Origin: Saprospiraceae bacterium | Lineage (GTDB): Bacteria; Bacteroidota; Bacteroidia; Chitinophagales; Saprospiraceae | DNA: 64,000 nucleotides | NCBI GenBank assembly: GCA_041392805.1 | Contig: JAWKLJ010000002.1 | Location: forward strand, 2,247,001-2,311,000 | Direction of reading: 5' to 3' | Shown: piece by piece, positions 30,280 through 38,031 of the stretch | How positions within the stretch are numbered: the first letter of the stretch is position 1 | Layout of the letters: each line of letters opens with the position of its first letter | The notes under the pieces: model-generated | Told to the model about the DNA's origin: nothing | Seen by the model: only the letters and a program-made list of their open reading frames with translations | Database searches by the model: none | Made by a program: the position numbers and the translations under genes

Positions 30280-31255
30280 ACAAATAGCGGACATGGAAAA
30301 CCTAGAGCTGGCCTACTACAAAGCCCGAAAGGGCAAAGCCGAAAAGGTGAGCGTACAGTCCTTTGGTAAAAACCTGCGGGACAAGCTGCGGATATTGCAG
30401 AACCAAATCCTGTCGGGCGAAGTGGAATCGGGCGACTATCACTACTTTACCATTTACGACCCTAAGAAGCGGCAGATATGCGCCGCCCCCTTTGCCCAGC
30501 GGGTACTGCACCATGCCCTGATGAACGTATGCCACCCGTTTTTTGAAAGAGCGCAAACAGCAGACAGCTTTGCCAGTCGGATCGGGAAAGGCACTTATGC
30601 GGCTCTCGACCAGGCTAGGGCAAACAGCCTGTGTTATGCCTGGTTTCTGAAATTAGATGCCCGCAAGTATTTCGACAGCATCCACCACGGTGTTTTGCGG
30701 CAGCAACTCTGCAGCTTGTTCAAGGATGGGCGGCTGCTCCGCATCTTCGACCAGATCATAGACAGTTATGGCGTAGAGCCGGGCAGAGGCTTACCCATCG
30801 GCAACCTGACAAGTCAGTATTTTGCCAACCACTACCTATCACCCGCCGACCATTTTGCCAAGGAAGACCTCCGGGTGCCTGGCTATGTGCGCTATATGGA
30901 CGACATAGTATTATGGCATGAAGATAAAGATGCGCTGCTGGAAGCGGCGCGGCGCTTTGAGGCGTATATTCAGACGCGCTTGCTCCTAAAGCTGAAACCT
31001 TTTTGCCTGAACAAAAATACGGCGGGCTTGCCTTTTCTGAGCTATTTGATCTATCCCGACCGCACCCGTCTTGCACAGCAGAGCCGCAAGCGGTTCATCC
31101 AAAAACTCCGTGAATACGGACGCTTATTACAGGAAGGTAAGTGGTCTCAGAAAGAATATCAGCGGCATATCGAGCCGCTCACTGCGTTTACGCTTCACGC
31201 CGATGCAAAAGCATTTCGGCATAAGACTATTTTAGAGACAGGAGGTCTAACCTAA
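30254..31255 (+). CDS. DGR-type reverse transcriptase
   Basis: The protein is 333 aa from the ATG at 30254, which overlaps the HRDC gene end; a frame-internal ATG further upstream would give an implausible N-terminus inside that gene. Reverse transcriptase motifs: LDARKYFDSI (first catalytic Asp), GLPIGNLTSQYFANHYL with the DGR-diagnostic SQ (retrons and group II introns have SP), and VRYMDDIVLW with the catalytic YMDD. No maturase, endonuclease or integrase domain is attached, as usual for DGRs. The enzyme copies TR RNA into cDNA with errors at adenines, which then replaces the VR. Confidence 0.96.
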   Translation: MKRKGYLIEQIADMENLELAYYKARKGKAEKVSVQSFGKNLRDKLRILQNQILSGEVESGDYHYFTIYDPKKRQICAAPFAQRVLHHALMNVCHPFFERAQTADSFASRIGKGTYAALDQARANSLCYAWFLKLDARKYFDSIHHGVLRQQLCSLFKDGRLLRIFDQIIDSYGVEPGRGLPIGNLTSQYFANHYLSPADHFAKEDLRVPGYVRYMDDIVLWHEDKDALLEAARRFEAYIQTRLLLKLKPFCLNKNTAGLPFLSYLIYPDRTRLAQQSRKRFIQKLREYGRLLQEGKWSQKEYQRHIEPLTAFTLHADAKAFRHKTILETGGLT

Positions 31256-31277
31256 AGATAAAGGGTATCCATCGAGG

Positions 31278-31408
31278 GTACGTACCGGGTGGTCCGCGGC
31301 GGGTCGTGGAACAACAATGCGGAGAACTGCCGGACGGCGAACCGCAATAGGAACAACCCCGACAATCGCAACTACAATATTGGCTTCCGCTTGGTGTTCG
31401 TCCCGTAG
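31278..31408 (+). repeat. DGR template repeat (TR)
   Basis: This 131-nt donor copy lies 22 nt after the reverse transcriptase stop. Read in the target frame it encodes a tract rich in AAC/AAT (N) and ACG (T) codons, the codon choice that maximises amino-acid variety without creating stops when A is mutated. It has 31 adenines, 26 in the variable part, of which 17 are changed in the VR. It ends with the same stop codon as the target gene. Confidence 0.97.
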
Positions 31409-31426
31409 CTCATGAGTAAAGCCGGA
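31406..31426. repeat. Inverted repeat overlapping the TR end
   Basis: This segment is the exact reverse complement of 29674-29694, downstream of the VR. It starts inside the last codons of the TR and runs 18 nt past it. In the RNA it could pair with the VR-downstream sequence, bringing the two repeats together, or it may be left over from how the cassette was built. Confidence 0.65.
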
Positions 31427-31791
31427 TGGCTGCTGCTGAACAGATGGGTGTCCCTGCTCCCGATCCTTGGGACAAATAGAATTGCAAGTGCACGGTGCTG
31501 GTAGGGGCAAATGGATGTTTGTCATCGAACGCTCCGTACATTATTTTCTTGGTCCGGCTAAGTGTACGAAGAATTTACAATTTTAAATTCTGGACGAGCT
31601 GATACTGCCGGGGGTATGCTGCTCGATTTCGGCGACCTTTAACGGGATTTTGTAACGTATGACTAAGCCTTTTTTTGGGAACAGGCTAAGTTTTAGCAGG
31701 ATATGTCCCGGAAGAACAAGCGTTTTTATAGCCTGGGTATTTGATGCTATTTCTGCAATGACTGTTGCCATTCATTCACATACCTGATAAT
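31427..31791. other. Intergenic stretch at the end of the DGR island
   Basis: The G+C-rich composition fades out here. A minus-strand open frame at 31583-31771 (62 codons) has no recognisable domain and is not called. The start of this stretch may contain the 3' part of the TR-containing RNA. Nothing else is supported. Confidence 0.5.
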
Positions 31792-31990
31792 TAAGTAAGT
31801 GGACACAATTATCCATACATTTCTGAGGGGCTCTTTTTTCCATATGCTTCGTTAAAAATTCCTTGCGTAGCTGGGCTCCCGATCTATCGATTTCCCTTCG
31901 GCGGGATCGAGATATGCGCGTCATTTTTGCCTCGCCTATGAAAAAAATAGCTCCCTCATCTTATGATGCTTAATTATGTCCACTTACTTA
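31792..31990. mobile_element. MITE-like element with 20-bp terminal inverted repeats
   Basis: TAAGTAAGTGGACACAATTA at 31792-31811 and TAATTATGTCCACTTACTTA at 31971-31990 are inverted repeats matching at 19 of 20 positions. The 199-bp interior has no open frame. This is the size and form of a non-autonomous miniature transposon. I could not identify a clear target duplication or the parent IS family. It sits between the DGR island and the next gene. Confidence 0.6.
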
Positions 31991-32125
31991 TCGCTTCTGG
32001 TGAAAAGAAAAGTAAGCCGAGGTTATCAAGTCAAAATCGTTGTGTGGTGAATCGTGATTTCTATCTTTGCAAAGATGAAGGGATTGGAAATCAAATGCCT
32101 TGTGCACCTAAAGAATATTTTTTCT

Positions 32126-32800
32126 ATGAATAACCTAGAAAAAGCCAGATCATTACTCAAAAAACACTTGTTAAGCTATGGCTTTGACCCCAATTCCATT
32201 CGTAGAATAGTCGAAGAGGATTTGGCTTTTTTGACTACCTGGGAATTGCCTCCTGACCCGCCTGAAAAAATCTCGAAAGCAGAGGCTATAATTTCTTTCT
32301 CCTTTGGATACGGCCCTGCAAAAACAGAAGCAGAAAATACCTCAGATCAATATGATCCCTTACGCTATTTTTTTGGAAAGACTAATGAAGCCCTTGCCGA
32401 AACCATCCTGAAATATTCTGATGGGAGCCGTCCTGTCTTTGCACAATGGGAAATTGCAGAAGCCCTAAAAGAGCGGGGGGAGGTTTTACCTGCCCAGCAG
32501 GTTGCCAAACCAGGGGAAACATATTTGGGGACAAGTAGCGTGGTGAAACAATTTATTGACAATGGTCTTGATCAATTTAAATCAGTCCTACTTATTGCAC
32601 ACAAACACCATGCCTTTAGATGTAGAGAAATAACCAGAAACATCTTAAAAGAAATGGGCGTTCAGCTTGAAATTACGATTCCCATCTTGCCTGGGGTCTA
32701 TGATTCTACTTCAGTTCAACCCTGGACCCGAAGTCTTAAAGATTGGGTTGAATATGAAGTAGGGAACCGCTTCCAAAACAGGTATAGAGGTATTATGTGA
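32126..32800 (+). CDS. DUF218/YdcF-like hypothetical protein
   Basis: The protein is 224 aa from the ATG at 32126 (MNNLEKARSLLKKHLL). The C-terminal half has KSVLLIAHKHHAFRCREITR then KEMGVQLEI, which resembles the end of DUF218 (YdcF/SanA/ElyC) proteins, where a strand is followed by a conserved H and R. The first half has EAIISFSFGYGP, like the opening strand of that fold. No signal peptide or membrane segment is present, so it is probably cytoplasmic. The function is unknown. Confidence 0.55.
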   Translation: MNNLEKARSLLKKHLLSYGFDPNSIRRIVEEDLAFLTTWELPPDPPEKISKAEAIISFSFGYGPAKTEAENTSDQYDPLRYFFGKTNEALAETILKYSDGSRPVFAQWEIAEALKERGEVLPAQQVAKPGETYLGTSSVVKQFIDNGLDQFKSVLLIAHKHHAFRCREITRNILKEMGVQLEITIPILPGVYDSTSVQPWTRSLKDWVEYEVGNRFQNRYRGIM

Positions 32801-32881
32801 TATTATCTCTTTTGTTCAGTGTAGTGTCGACGCTTATTGTCATCCAAAGAAAACGGATATATTTCCAAAAATGAACTATGT

Positions 32882-33751
32882 ATGAATAATAAACCCTCAA
32901 TTGAAAATGCCTATCAGTTACTTCGGCTCGGTAGAACCAAGGAAGCAATAATTGAGGCAATTCGTTTTGTTGATCAACTTGCTGAAAGCAATACATACCA
33001 AGTTCAGCATTGGAAAGAAATATTAGATATGGGTCTTTCAAGATCAAGTATAAATGAAAATCAAGGTAAAAATGGACTAATCTCATTCGATCAGTATAGC
33101 CTGGAAAATAATCAAGTTGTCTATGCTGTAGGGGGGGTGATTCGAGAAATAGTAGCTATCTTTAAATCAGGTGAAGAAGAAGAAGGAGAAAAAGATTCAA
33201 ATTCGATCGTAAAACAGCAATTGGAAAACTCCTCTTGGTATCTCTATTCCTTTAATTTTCCATTTAAAAACATTGTTAGAGCCATTCTACGGATAAAAAA
33301 AATCCAAGCTGACGAGAACCAAGTCAAGCTGGAAAACCCGCCGGCACTTTTCCCCTATATGGGATTTTTGGATGTAAGACACGCCAGGCAACACACCTTT
33401 ATTCTAAAGTTAGTGAAAAACAATAAGCTTGAAGACTCACATTTGCATATAGTCTTCTTTTCGGACTTGAGCAGCCGGGATATAAACAACTATTGCTTAG
33501 GACAACTTATTAGTTTTGGCGATCATAAGGATATAACAAGTTGCAATATAGTGTTGGAAAGAATTACAAATGGAAATGATGCAAGTGCTACGATTTTTGA
33601 AGAAAATGGCAAATCGAGGAATAGCGATGAAAGTGTCCCACCAGTGATAGTTGATTATGTTAATCCTTCCAATGGAAAGCTGAGAATATCCCCAAGACAA
33701 CCTGTAATTAAGACGCTTTCAGACCTCCAAACAGCCATTAATAAGTATTAA
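32882..33751 (+). CDS. Hypothetical protein
   Basis: The protein is 289 aa, starting at the ATG at 32882; an upstream GTG/TTG start would add 15 residues. It has a short helical N-terminus (NAYQLLRLGRTKEAIIEAI), an acidic insert (SGEEEEGEKDSNS) and alternating strand-like segments (HLHIVFFSDLSSRDI) that suggest an alpha/beta fold. No family is recognised. It follows the DUF218-like gene by 81 nt on the same strand. Confidence 0.6.
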   Translation: MNNKPSIENAYQLLRLGRTKEAIIEAIRFVDQLAESNTYQVQHWKEILDMGLSRSSINENQGKNGLISFDQYSLENNQVVYAVGGVIREIVAIFKSGEEEEGEKDSNSIVKQQLENSSWYLYSFNFPFKNIVRAILRIKKIQADENQVKLENPPALFPYMGFLDVRHARQHTFILKLVKNNKLEDSHLHIVFFSDLSSRDINNYCLGQLISFGDHKDITSCNIVLERITNGNDASATIFEENGKSRNSDESVPPVIVDYVNPSNGKLRISPRQPVIKTLSDLQTAINKY

Positions 33752-33755
33752 TATT

Positions 33756-34172
33756 TTATGTACGAACAATTAGGCAGATCACATAGTCCATCTTGATGGC
33801 CTGGCCATTGCAGGTAATGGGCCACCAGGAGCCGTAATCCATTTCTAGAACCGGCTGCTCGAATTCCTTGAGTCCGTCAGCCAGCCAATCGGAGACCAGC
33901 CACCTTTCGAAGACTTTCTCGAACCCTTCCTCTCGAGCCAGATCCAGGCGCTCGTGCACATCAAGTTCCTGCAAGGTAGCTTCTTTGATATCGGTTTCGC
34001 AGGTAAGGTACGCTTCAATGGTTTCGGAGTTTTCATCGTAGTAGTTTTCGATGTGCTCGATCCAGTCCGGATTGGGTTTGAGGATTAGCTCCTCCACCAG
34101 GAAGGATTGGTTGGTGAAGATTTCCTGTTGGATAAGTGTTTCGATCCGTTTTTCGAGAGTGTTTTTCGTCAT
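33756..34172 (-). CDS. Hypothetical acidic protein, intact copy of a duplicated gene
   Basis: The protein is 138 aa, rich in E/D and W (NPDWIEHIENYYDENSETIEAY), with no recognised domain. A second, broken copy lies at 36448-36863. The copies share upstream sequence as well, so a whole segment was duplicated or captured twice. The composition is richer in G+C than the genes between them. It is probably accessory (plasmid- or island-type) cargo; the function is unknown. Confidence 0.6.
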   Translation of the reverse strand: MTKNTLEKRIETLIQQEIFTNQSFLVEELILKPNPDWIEHIENYYDENSETIEAYLTCETDIKEATLQELDVHERLDLAREEGFEKVFERWLVSDWLADGLKEFEQPVLEMDYGSWWPITCNGQAIKMDYVICLIVRT

Positions 34173-34325
34173 GGTATTTTCCTTTTCCGTTCTGAATTAC
34201 CCATCCAGTAGCAGGGGAGCGGGTCGAAATTTCCGTTTTGTTTTTTGTGGGATCACCGCTTGAGAGGGAACCGAAAACGAATGTCACCTCTTCGACAGGT
34301 AAGGCTAGAAGGGAATGATCGTCAG
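33756..34325. repeat. Duplicated segment, copy 1
   Basis: It comprises the small gene above plus about 150 nt of its upstream region (with CCGAAAACGAATGTCACCTC and GGAATGATCGTCAGG). The same block, diverged and interrupted, recurs at 36448-37205, in the same orientation. The two copies flank the secreted-protein genes at 34477-36374. Confidence 0.65.
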
Positions 34326-34476
34326 GACAGAGAGAGGGGAGAAATCATCGAATAGACTCTTCAGGATTCAAATAGAAAACATGTTACCCTCCTATCTTTT
34401 TTTAAAATAGATGTCATAATTAATTTAGAATATTGGGATGTTTTAAAAAAATCACATACCTTAATATCGAAAATAA
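34173..34476. other. Intergenic region
   Basis: The left half belongs to the duplicated segment. The right half (about 34330-34476) is AT-rich and should carry the promoter of the lipoprotein gene. No further gene is seen. Confidence 0.5.
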
Positions 34477-35364
34477 TTGGCATACGAATCACGTTTAATT
34501 AGCTACCTAAAATTGATACTTAATTTGCAAGATCGTTACCGTAATTTCTATAGCTATAGCTTGTTCATACTATTATTAGCAATGATCCTCCAATCTTGCA
34601 AAAGTGAACAAGAATGCGCTTGTCCAATAGAAAGACCCACCACATCAAAATCTGGAAGCTCACTAGATAGCACCAATCAAAGCTTTAGTATTGATGGAGG
34701 CTTGGAGGTAAATGTTCCAAATATAAAAAAGCTAATAGAGGCAAAGGGTAACCTATCAGGTAAGATACAGAACAGTGATATACAAGTTGAAAAAACATAT
34801 TGGGAGGTACTAGGAGGTGACCCACAAGTCATTCAGAATGCTAACCTATTTTGGACCATAGCATGCGCTATGTACGAAATTACGTGCGATGACCAGACCA
34901 TCACAGACGAAAAAAGAGAAGCGGAAAAACGTCAAATTGTTAGAGAGTATGATGCTAAAATAGGCAAGATAATAGAGGGCGCTCTTTCTGGACCTGATAC
35001 TCCAGATAACTCTACTCAAACTAAATCAGATAAAGATAATTTAGTAGTAAATCCTACTATTATTACTCCTACACCAGGAGAAGTAGATCGAACGGAATCA
35101 TCCAATGTTAAAGAAATATCTGGTAGTGTTTACGGAAATGACGACAAGGCTCTTTCAGGCGTGGAAGTTTGGTGTGCAAGTTGTGCTGATAGGCAAACTG
35201 CAACGACTGACCAAAATGGTTATTTCTCATTCAAAGGGACATTGAAAGAAAAATCAATAAATCAACAAGTACAGATCTGCTTTAGGTACTTGGGCAATAC
35301 TGATTGTGCCTGGCTGAATTACAATTATTTAGACCAGATTTCCATTACCCCTAAATTTGAATAA
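34477..35364 (+). CDS. Lipoprotein with carboxypeptidase-regulatory-like domain
   Basis: The protein is about 295 aa, read from a TTG at 34477; the exact start is uncertain. A hydrophobic stretch SLFILLLAMILQSC ends in a lipobox-like LQSC, predicting a lipid-anchored envelope protein. The middle is polar and low-complexity. The C-terminal ~90 residues (ISGSVYGNDDKALSGVEVWC ... TDQNGYFSFKG) look like a CarboxypepD_reg/CNA-B-type beta-sandwich. It lies 2 nt before the next secreted protein, so the two are co-expressed. The function is unknown. Confidence 0.65.
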   Translation: MAYESRLISYLKLILNLQDRYRNFYSYSLFILLLAMILQSCKSEQECACPIERPTTSKSGSSLDSTNQSFSIDGGLEVNVPNIKKLIEAKGNLSGKIQNSDIQVEKTYWEVLGGDPQVIQNANLFWTIACAMYEITCDDQTITDEKREAEKRQIVREYDAKIGKIIEGALSGPDTPDNSTQTKSDKDNLVVNPTIITPTPGEVDRTESSNVKEISGSVYGNDDKALSGVEVWCASCADRQTATTDQNGYFSFKGTLKEKSINQQVQICFRYLGNTDCAWLNYNYLDQISITPKFE

Positions 35365-35366
35365 TA

Positions 35367-36374
35367 ATGAGTTTAAGAACCTTTCTCTTTCTGGTAGCGA
35401 GTTTAACTTACAGTGGGCTAATGAACGCTCAAGTTTACCATTCTTTAACAATCTATGTAGAAGATAGTAAAACCAATAAACCCCTCAAGGGTGCAACAAT
35501 AGCTATAAAGGAATTAGGTTTCCAAGCAAAAGCCACTGGCAGTGATGGGAAAGTCTTCTTCCAAGACACTCCAGTTGGTGAAATACATTTCTTCATTACA
35601 TGTGATGGCTATTCTGGAGAGGAAGGAACTTTCAATATTTCCTCAAAAGAAGATGACAATACTCTAAAGCTAAGTTTGCTTCCAATTTCATTAAGTAACT
35701 CTATGATTTTGGTAAGTGGAGAAGTCGTCGATGCAGAAGGGATTGATATTGAAGGCGCAAGTGTAGAATTGGTGGCTGGAAACGTTGTTAAAACGAATAC
35801 AACCAATAGGTCGGGAAGTTTTAATATTGAATTGAATTTAGATGAAGTCACCTACAATATTACCGAGTTTCGATTAGAAGTGACCAAAGGTGATTGTAAG
35901 GAAAAAACAAAGTTTGCGATACCTAAGAATAATTATATCTATAAGGAAATAAAAATAAACTGTTCCGAACAAGGTACTCCTAATCTTGGAAAAACTGAAA
36001 TGAAGAAGAAATTTGGAGAATGGGATTTCACCTTAACAGGCTGTGAGAAAAGTGGAAATACGGTGACTTGTGGATTTATTATCAAAAGTAGCTACAGAGA
36101 TAGAAACTTTACTATTTATGGGAGTTATGGAGCTGGATCTCTGGCATATGATGAAGATGGGATTGAATACAAGGCAAATCTTGCCAAATTGGGTAATCAG
36201 CAAAATGGTTCTTATGTTAGGAGAAGGATGGTAGCAAATGTTCCCACAACCGGAAATGTCATTTTTCAAAATATTTCGACTAGGGCTACAACATTCTCGC
36301 TTTTAGAATTTTATGTCAATGGAGATGAATTATCTGAGAAGAAAATCCAATTTCGCGATGTGCCTATTAAATGA
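35367..36374 (+). CDS. Secreted protein with two carboxypeptidase-regulatory-like domains
   Basis: The protein is 335 aa. The N-terminus MSLRTFLFLVASLTYSGLMN is a signal peptide ending near NAQ. Two successive beta-sandwich modules are seen, SLTIYVEDSKTNKPLKGATI and LVSGEVVDAEGIDIEGASVE, each like CarboxypepD_reg (peptidase-associated, Bacteroidota surface proteins). The C-terminal ~130 residues are another beta-rich region without a name. It is paired with the upstream lipoprotein gene. Confidence 0.7.
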   Translation: MSLRTFLFLVASLTYSGLMNAQVYHSLTIYVEDSKTNKPLKGATIAIKELGFQAKATGSDGKVFFQDTPVGEIHFFITCDGYSGEEGTFNISSKEDDNTLKLSLLPISLSNSMILVSGEVVDAEGIDIEGASVELVAGNVVKTNTTNRSGSFNIELNLDEVTYNITEFRLEVTKGDCKEKTKFAIPKNNYIYKEIKINCSEQGTPNLGKTEMKKKFGEWDFTLTGCEKSGNTVTCGFIIKSSYRDRNFTIYGSYGAGSLAYDEDGIEYKANLAKLGNQQNGSYVRRRMVANVPTTGNVIFQNISTRATTFSLLEFYVNGDELSEKKIQFRDVPIK

Positions 36375-36447
36375 ATCTCTTCTGGGTAATGCCCTTATTG
36401 TGCAAAGATGTATCAATTTGGGCATCAAAATCAAGCGGAAAATTTGG

Positions 36448-36863
36448 TGATCTGCCTAATCACATTATCCATTTTAATAGCCTGACCAGTACAGGCCTGA
36501 CCCCAATAAGTGTCCTATTCATTAGCCAGAACCGGTTGCTCGAATTCCCGGAGTTTGTCGGCCAGCCAGTCGGAAACCAGTCACCATTCGAAAATGTCCT
36601 GGGGAGAAGGTTCAAAGCCTTCCTCTCTGGCCAGATCCATGTGCTCGTACGTCCAGCTCCTGCCAGATAGCTTCCTCGATGTCCGTTTCGTAAGTGAGGT
36701 ACGCTTCAACAGCTTCGGAGCTTTCATTGTAGTAGTTTTCGATGTGCTCGATCCAATCCGGATTGGGTTTGATCACCAACTCCTCCACCAGGTGGGATTG
36801 GTTGGCGAAAATTTCCCGTTCTATAAGTGTTTCGATCCGTTTTTCTAGGGCGTTTTTCGTCAT
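36448..36863 (-). pseudogene. Broken copy of the 33756-34172 gene
   Basis: From the ATG at 36863 the frame reads MTKNALEKRIETLIEREIFA and matches the intact copy closely until QELDVRAHGS, where a 2-nt loss (CGTACGTC against CGTGCACATC) shifts the frame. The remaining homology (GWLADKLREFEQP-like and the final QAIKMDNVI-like stretch) continues in other frames down to about 36448. It is decaying. Confidence 0.75.
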
Positions 36864-36941
36864 GGTATTTTCCTTTCCTGTTTTGAATTGCTCGTAAAGG
36901 AGCCGGGTGAGCACTTGTCGGGAGGTGATCATTTGGATTGC

Positions 36942-37067
36942 AAAGGCCGGCTTCAGGAATCCCGACCCTATGGGTGCGGGACAGGCTCTCACGGCAGCTA
37001 TTTTCCGGGCCGTAGCGCTGCTATGCCCCGGAAAATGAGCTTTGTGAGAGCCCTAAATCCGGCCTTT
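36942..37067. repeat. Large nested palindrome
   Basis: The outer stem is AAAGGCCGG (36942-36950) with CCGGCCTTT (37059-37067). Inside it, 36984-37052 is a 69-nt near-palindrome: GGCTCTCAC/GTGAGAGCC ends, then AGCT, ATTTTCCGGG/CCCGGAAAAT and a TAGC-GCT-GCTA tip. It looks like a REP/BIME- or MITE-type insertion into the second copy of the duplicated segment. Confidence 0.65.
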
Positions 37068-37407
37068 TCGCTTCCAAAGCACAGCCTCCCAGCAAGTGCT
37101 AAGGCGAAATGTGCGTTTCGTTTTGGGAGGTGCCACGCAGTGGAGGAGCCGAAAACGAACGTCACATCTTCGACCGGAGCGGTTAGAAGCGAATGATCGT
37201 CAGGGGAGGATAAGGAAGGAATCCAGTGACGGTTGGACTAACGGCTTTAAATCCGGTTGAAAAGAGAAAAGTTCAGGGGCAATCCTCTCAAAAAAACTGA
37301 TATGTTATGGTATGAATAATTTGTAACAGCCAACGCAGACCCGCTGCAGAGCTCCCCATAAGGTCTTGATTGCAACGGGTATCCATAATAGGATTATGAA
37401 CGCTTGT
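37068..37407. other. Intergenic region
   Basis: The left part is the end of duplicated segment copy 2; the rest (37206-37407) shows no gene or clear signal. Confidence 0.4.
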
Positions 37408-37929
37408 TCATTGATTCGGATATTTTTCTTTCCATTTTGGAATTTCACTCCATATCCAATGTGGGTTTATTTTGGACTGATGTTTTATTTCACATGTTGC
37501 TTGGCCACTTATTTGAACTTTTATTTCTATTGGAACATCTTTTATATGTGTAGCGTTAGGGAAGCATGGTATACCGTCCTCCCAAAAACCATCATCCTTA
37601 ATTCTCTCTCCTTTTCCAAAAATAAATGCTTCTTTTAATGGATTTTTTAATGCCAATAAAATAACCTTAATTAAGTCTCTTTTGTCAAAAAATAAGTAAT
37701 CCTTCATTATAGCTGTAATATCTTCGGAACCGTTGTGCCCTTGCCAATAATCCAAGGCAATCAACATTGCACATCTATTGCTTTTAGGTATAGTAATGTC
37801 AACTAGATACGAGGTCATTCCCATATGGCTCTTGATAGAATCTTCCCAATCATCGGTGTTTACACCTTCTATGATAATGTCTTTTCCAAACTTAACAAGT
37901 GTGGATTCAAAAATTTGAAATTCTTCCAT
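37408..37929 (-). CDS. Hypothetical protein downstream of radical SAM gene
   Basis: The protein is 173 aa, with no signal peptide and no recognised domain. Segments such as CAMLIALDYWQGHNGSEDIT and AEIKVQISGQATCEIKH-like strands suggest a mixed alpha/beta protein. It is encoded on the same strand about 100 nt after the radical SAM gene and may belong to its unit. Confidence 0.55.
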   Translation of the reverse strand: MEEFQIFESTLVKFGKDIIIEGVNTDDWEDSIKSHMGMTSYLVDITIPKSNRCAMLIALDYWQGHNGSEDITAIMKDYLFFDKRDLIKVILLALKNPLKEAFIFGKGERIKDDGFWEDGIPCFPNATHIKDVPIEIKVQISGQATCEIKHQSKINPHWIWSEIPKWKEKYPNQ

Positions 37930-38031
37930 TTCTTTTTATTTTGCTTAATCTTTTGCAGGCAAATGATTAAAGAACTATTTCTAATGGTGCCGTCAGAAAT
38001 TTCTAAAAATGCATAAAATTTAATTATTGAA

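Larger units (their letters stand above)
36448..37205. repeat. Duplicated segment, copy 2, with inserted palindrome
   Basis: It corresponds to 33756-34325: the broken gene, then its upstream block ending GAATGATCGTCAGG. Relative to copy 1 it contains roughly 180 extra nt (about 36905-37100) that include the palindrome described separately. Confidence 0.6.

Noticed and set aside
30254..31255. Retron or group II intron reverse transcriptase
   Set aside because: The SQ motif, the TR/VR pair with adenine-only differences and the HRDC neighbour identify a DGR; there is no maturase or msr/msd-like structure.
31583..31771. Minus-strand 62-codon frame after the DGR
   Set aside because: No domain, no clear start context, and it falls in the intergenic zone.
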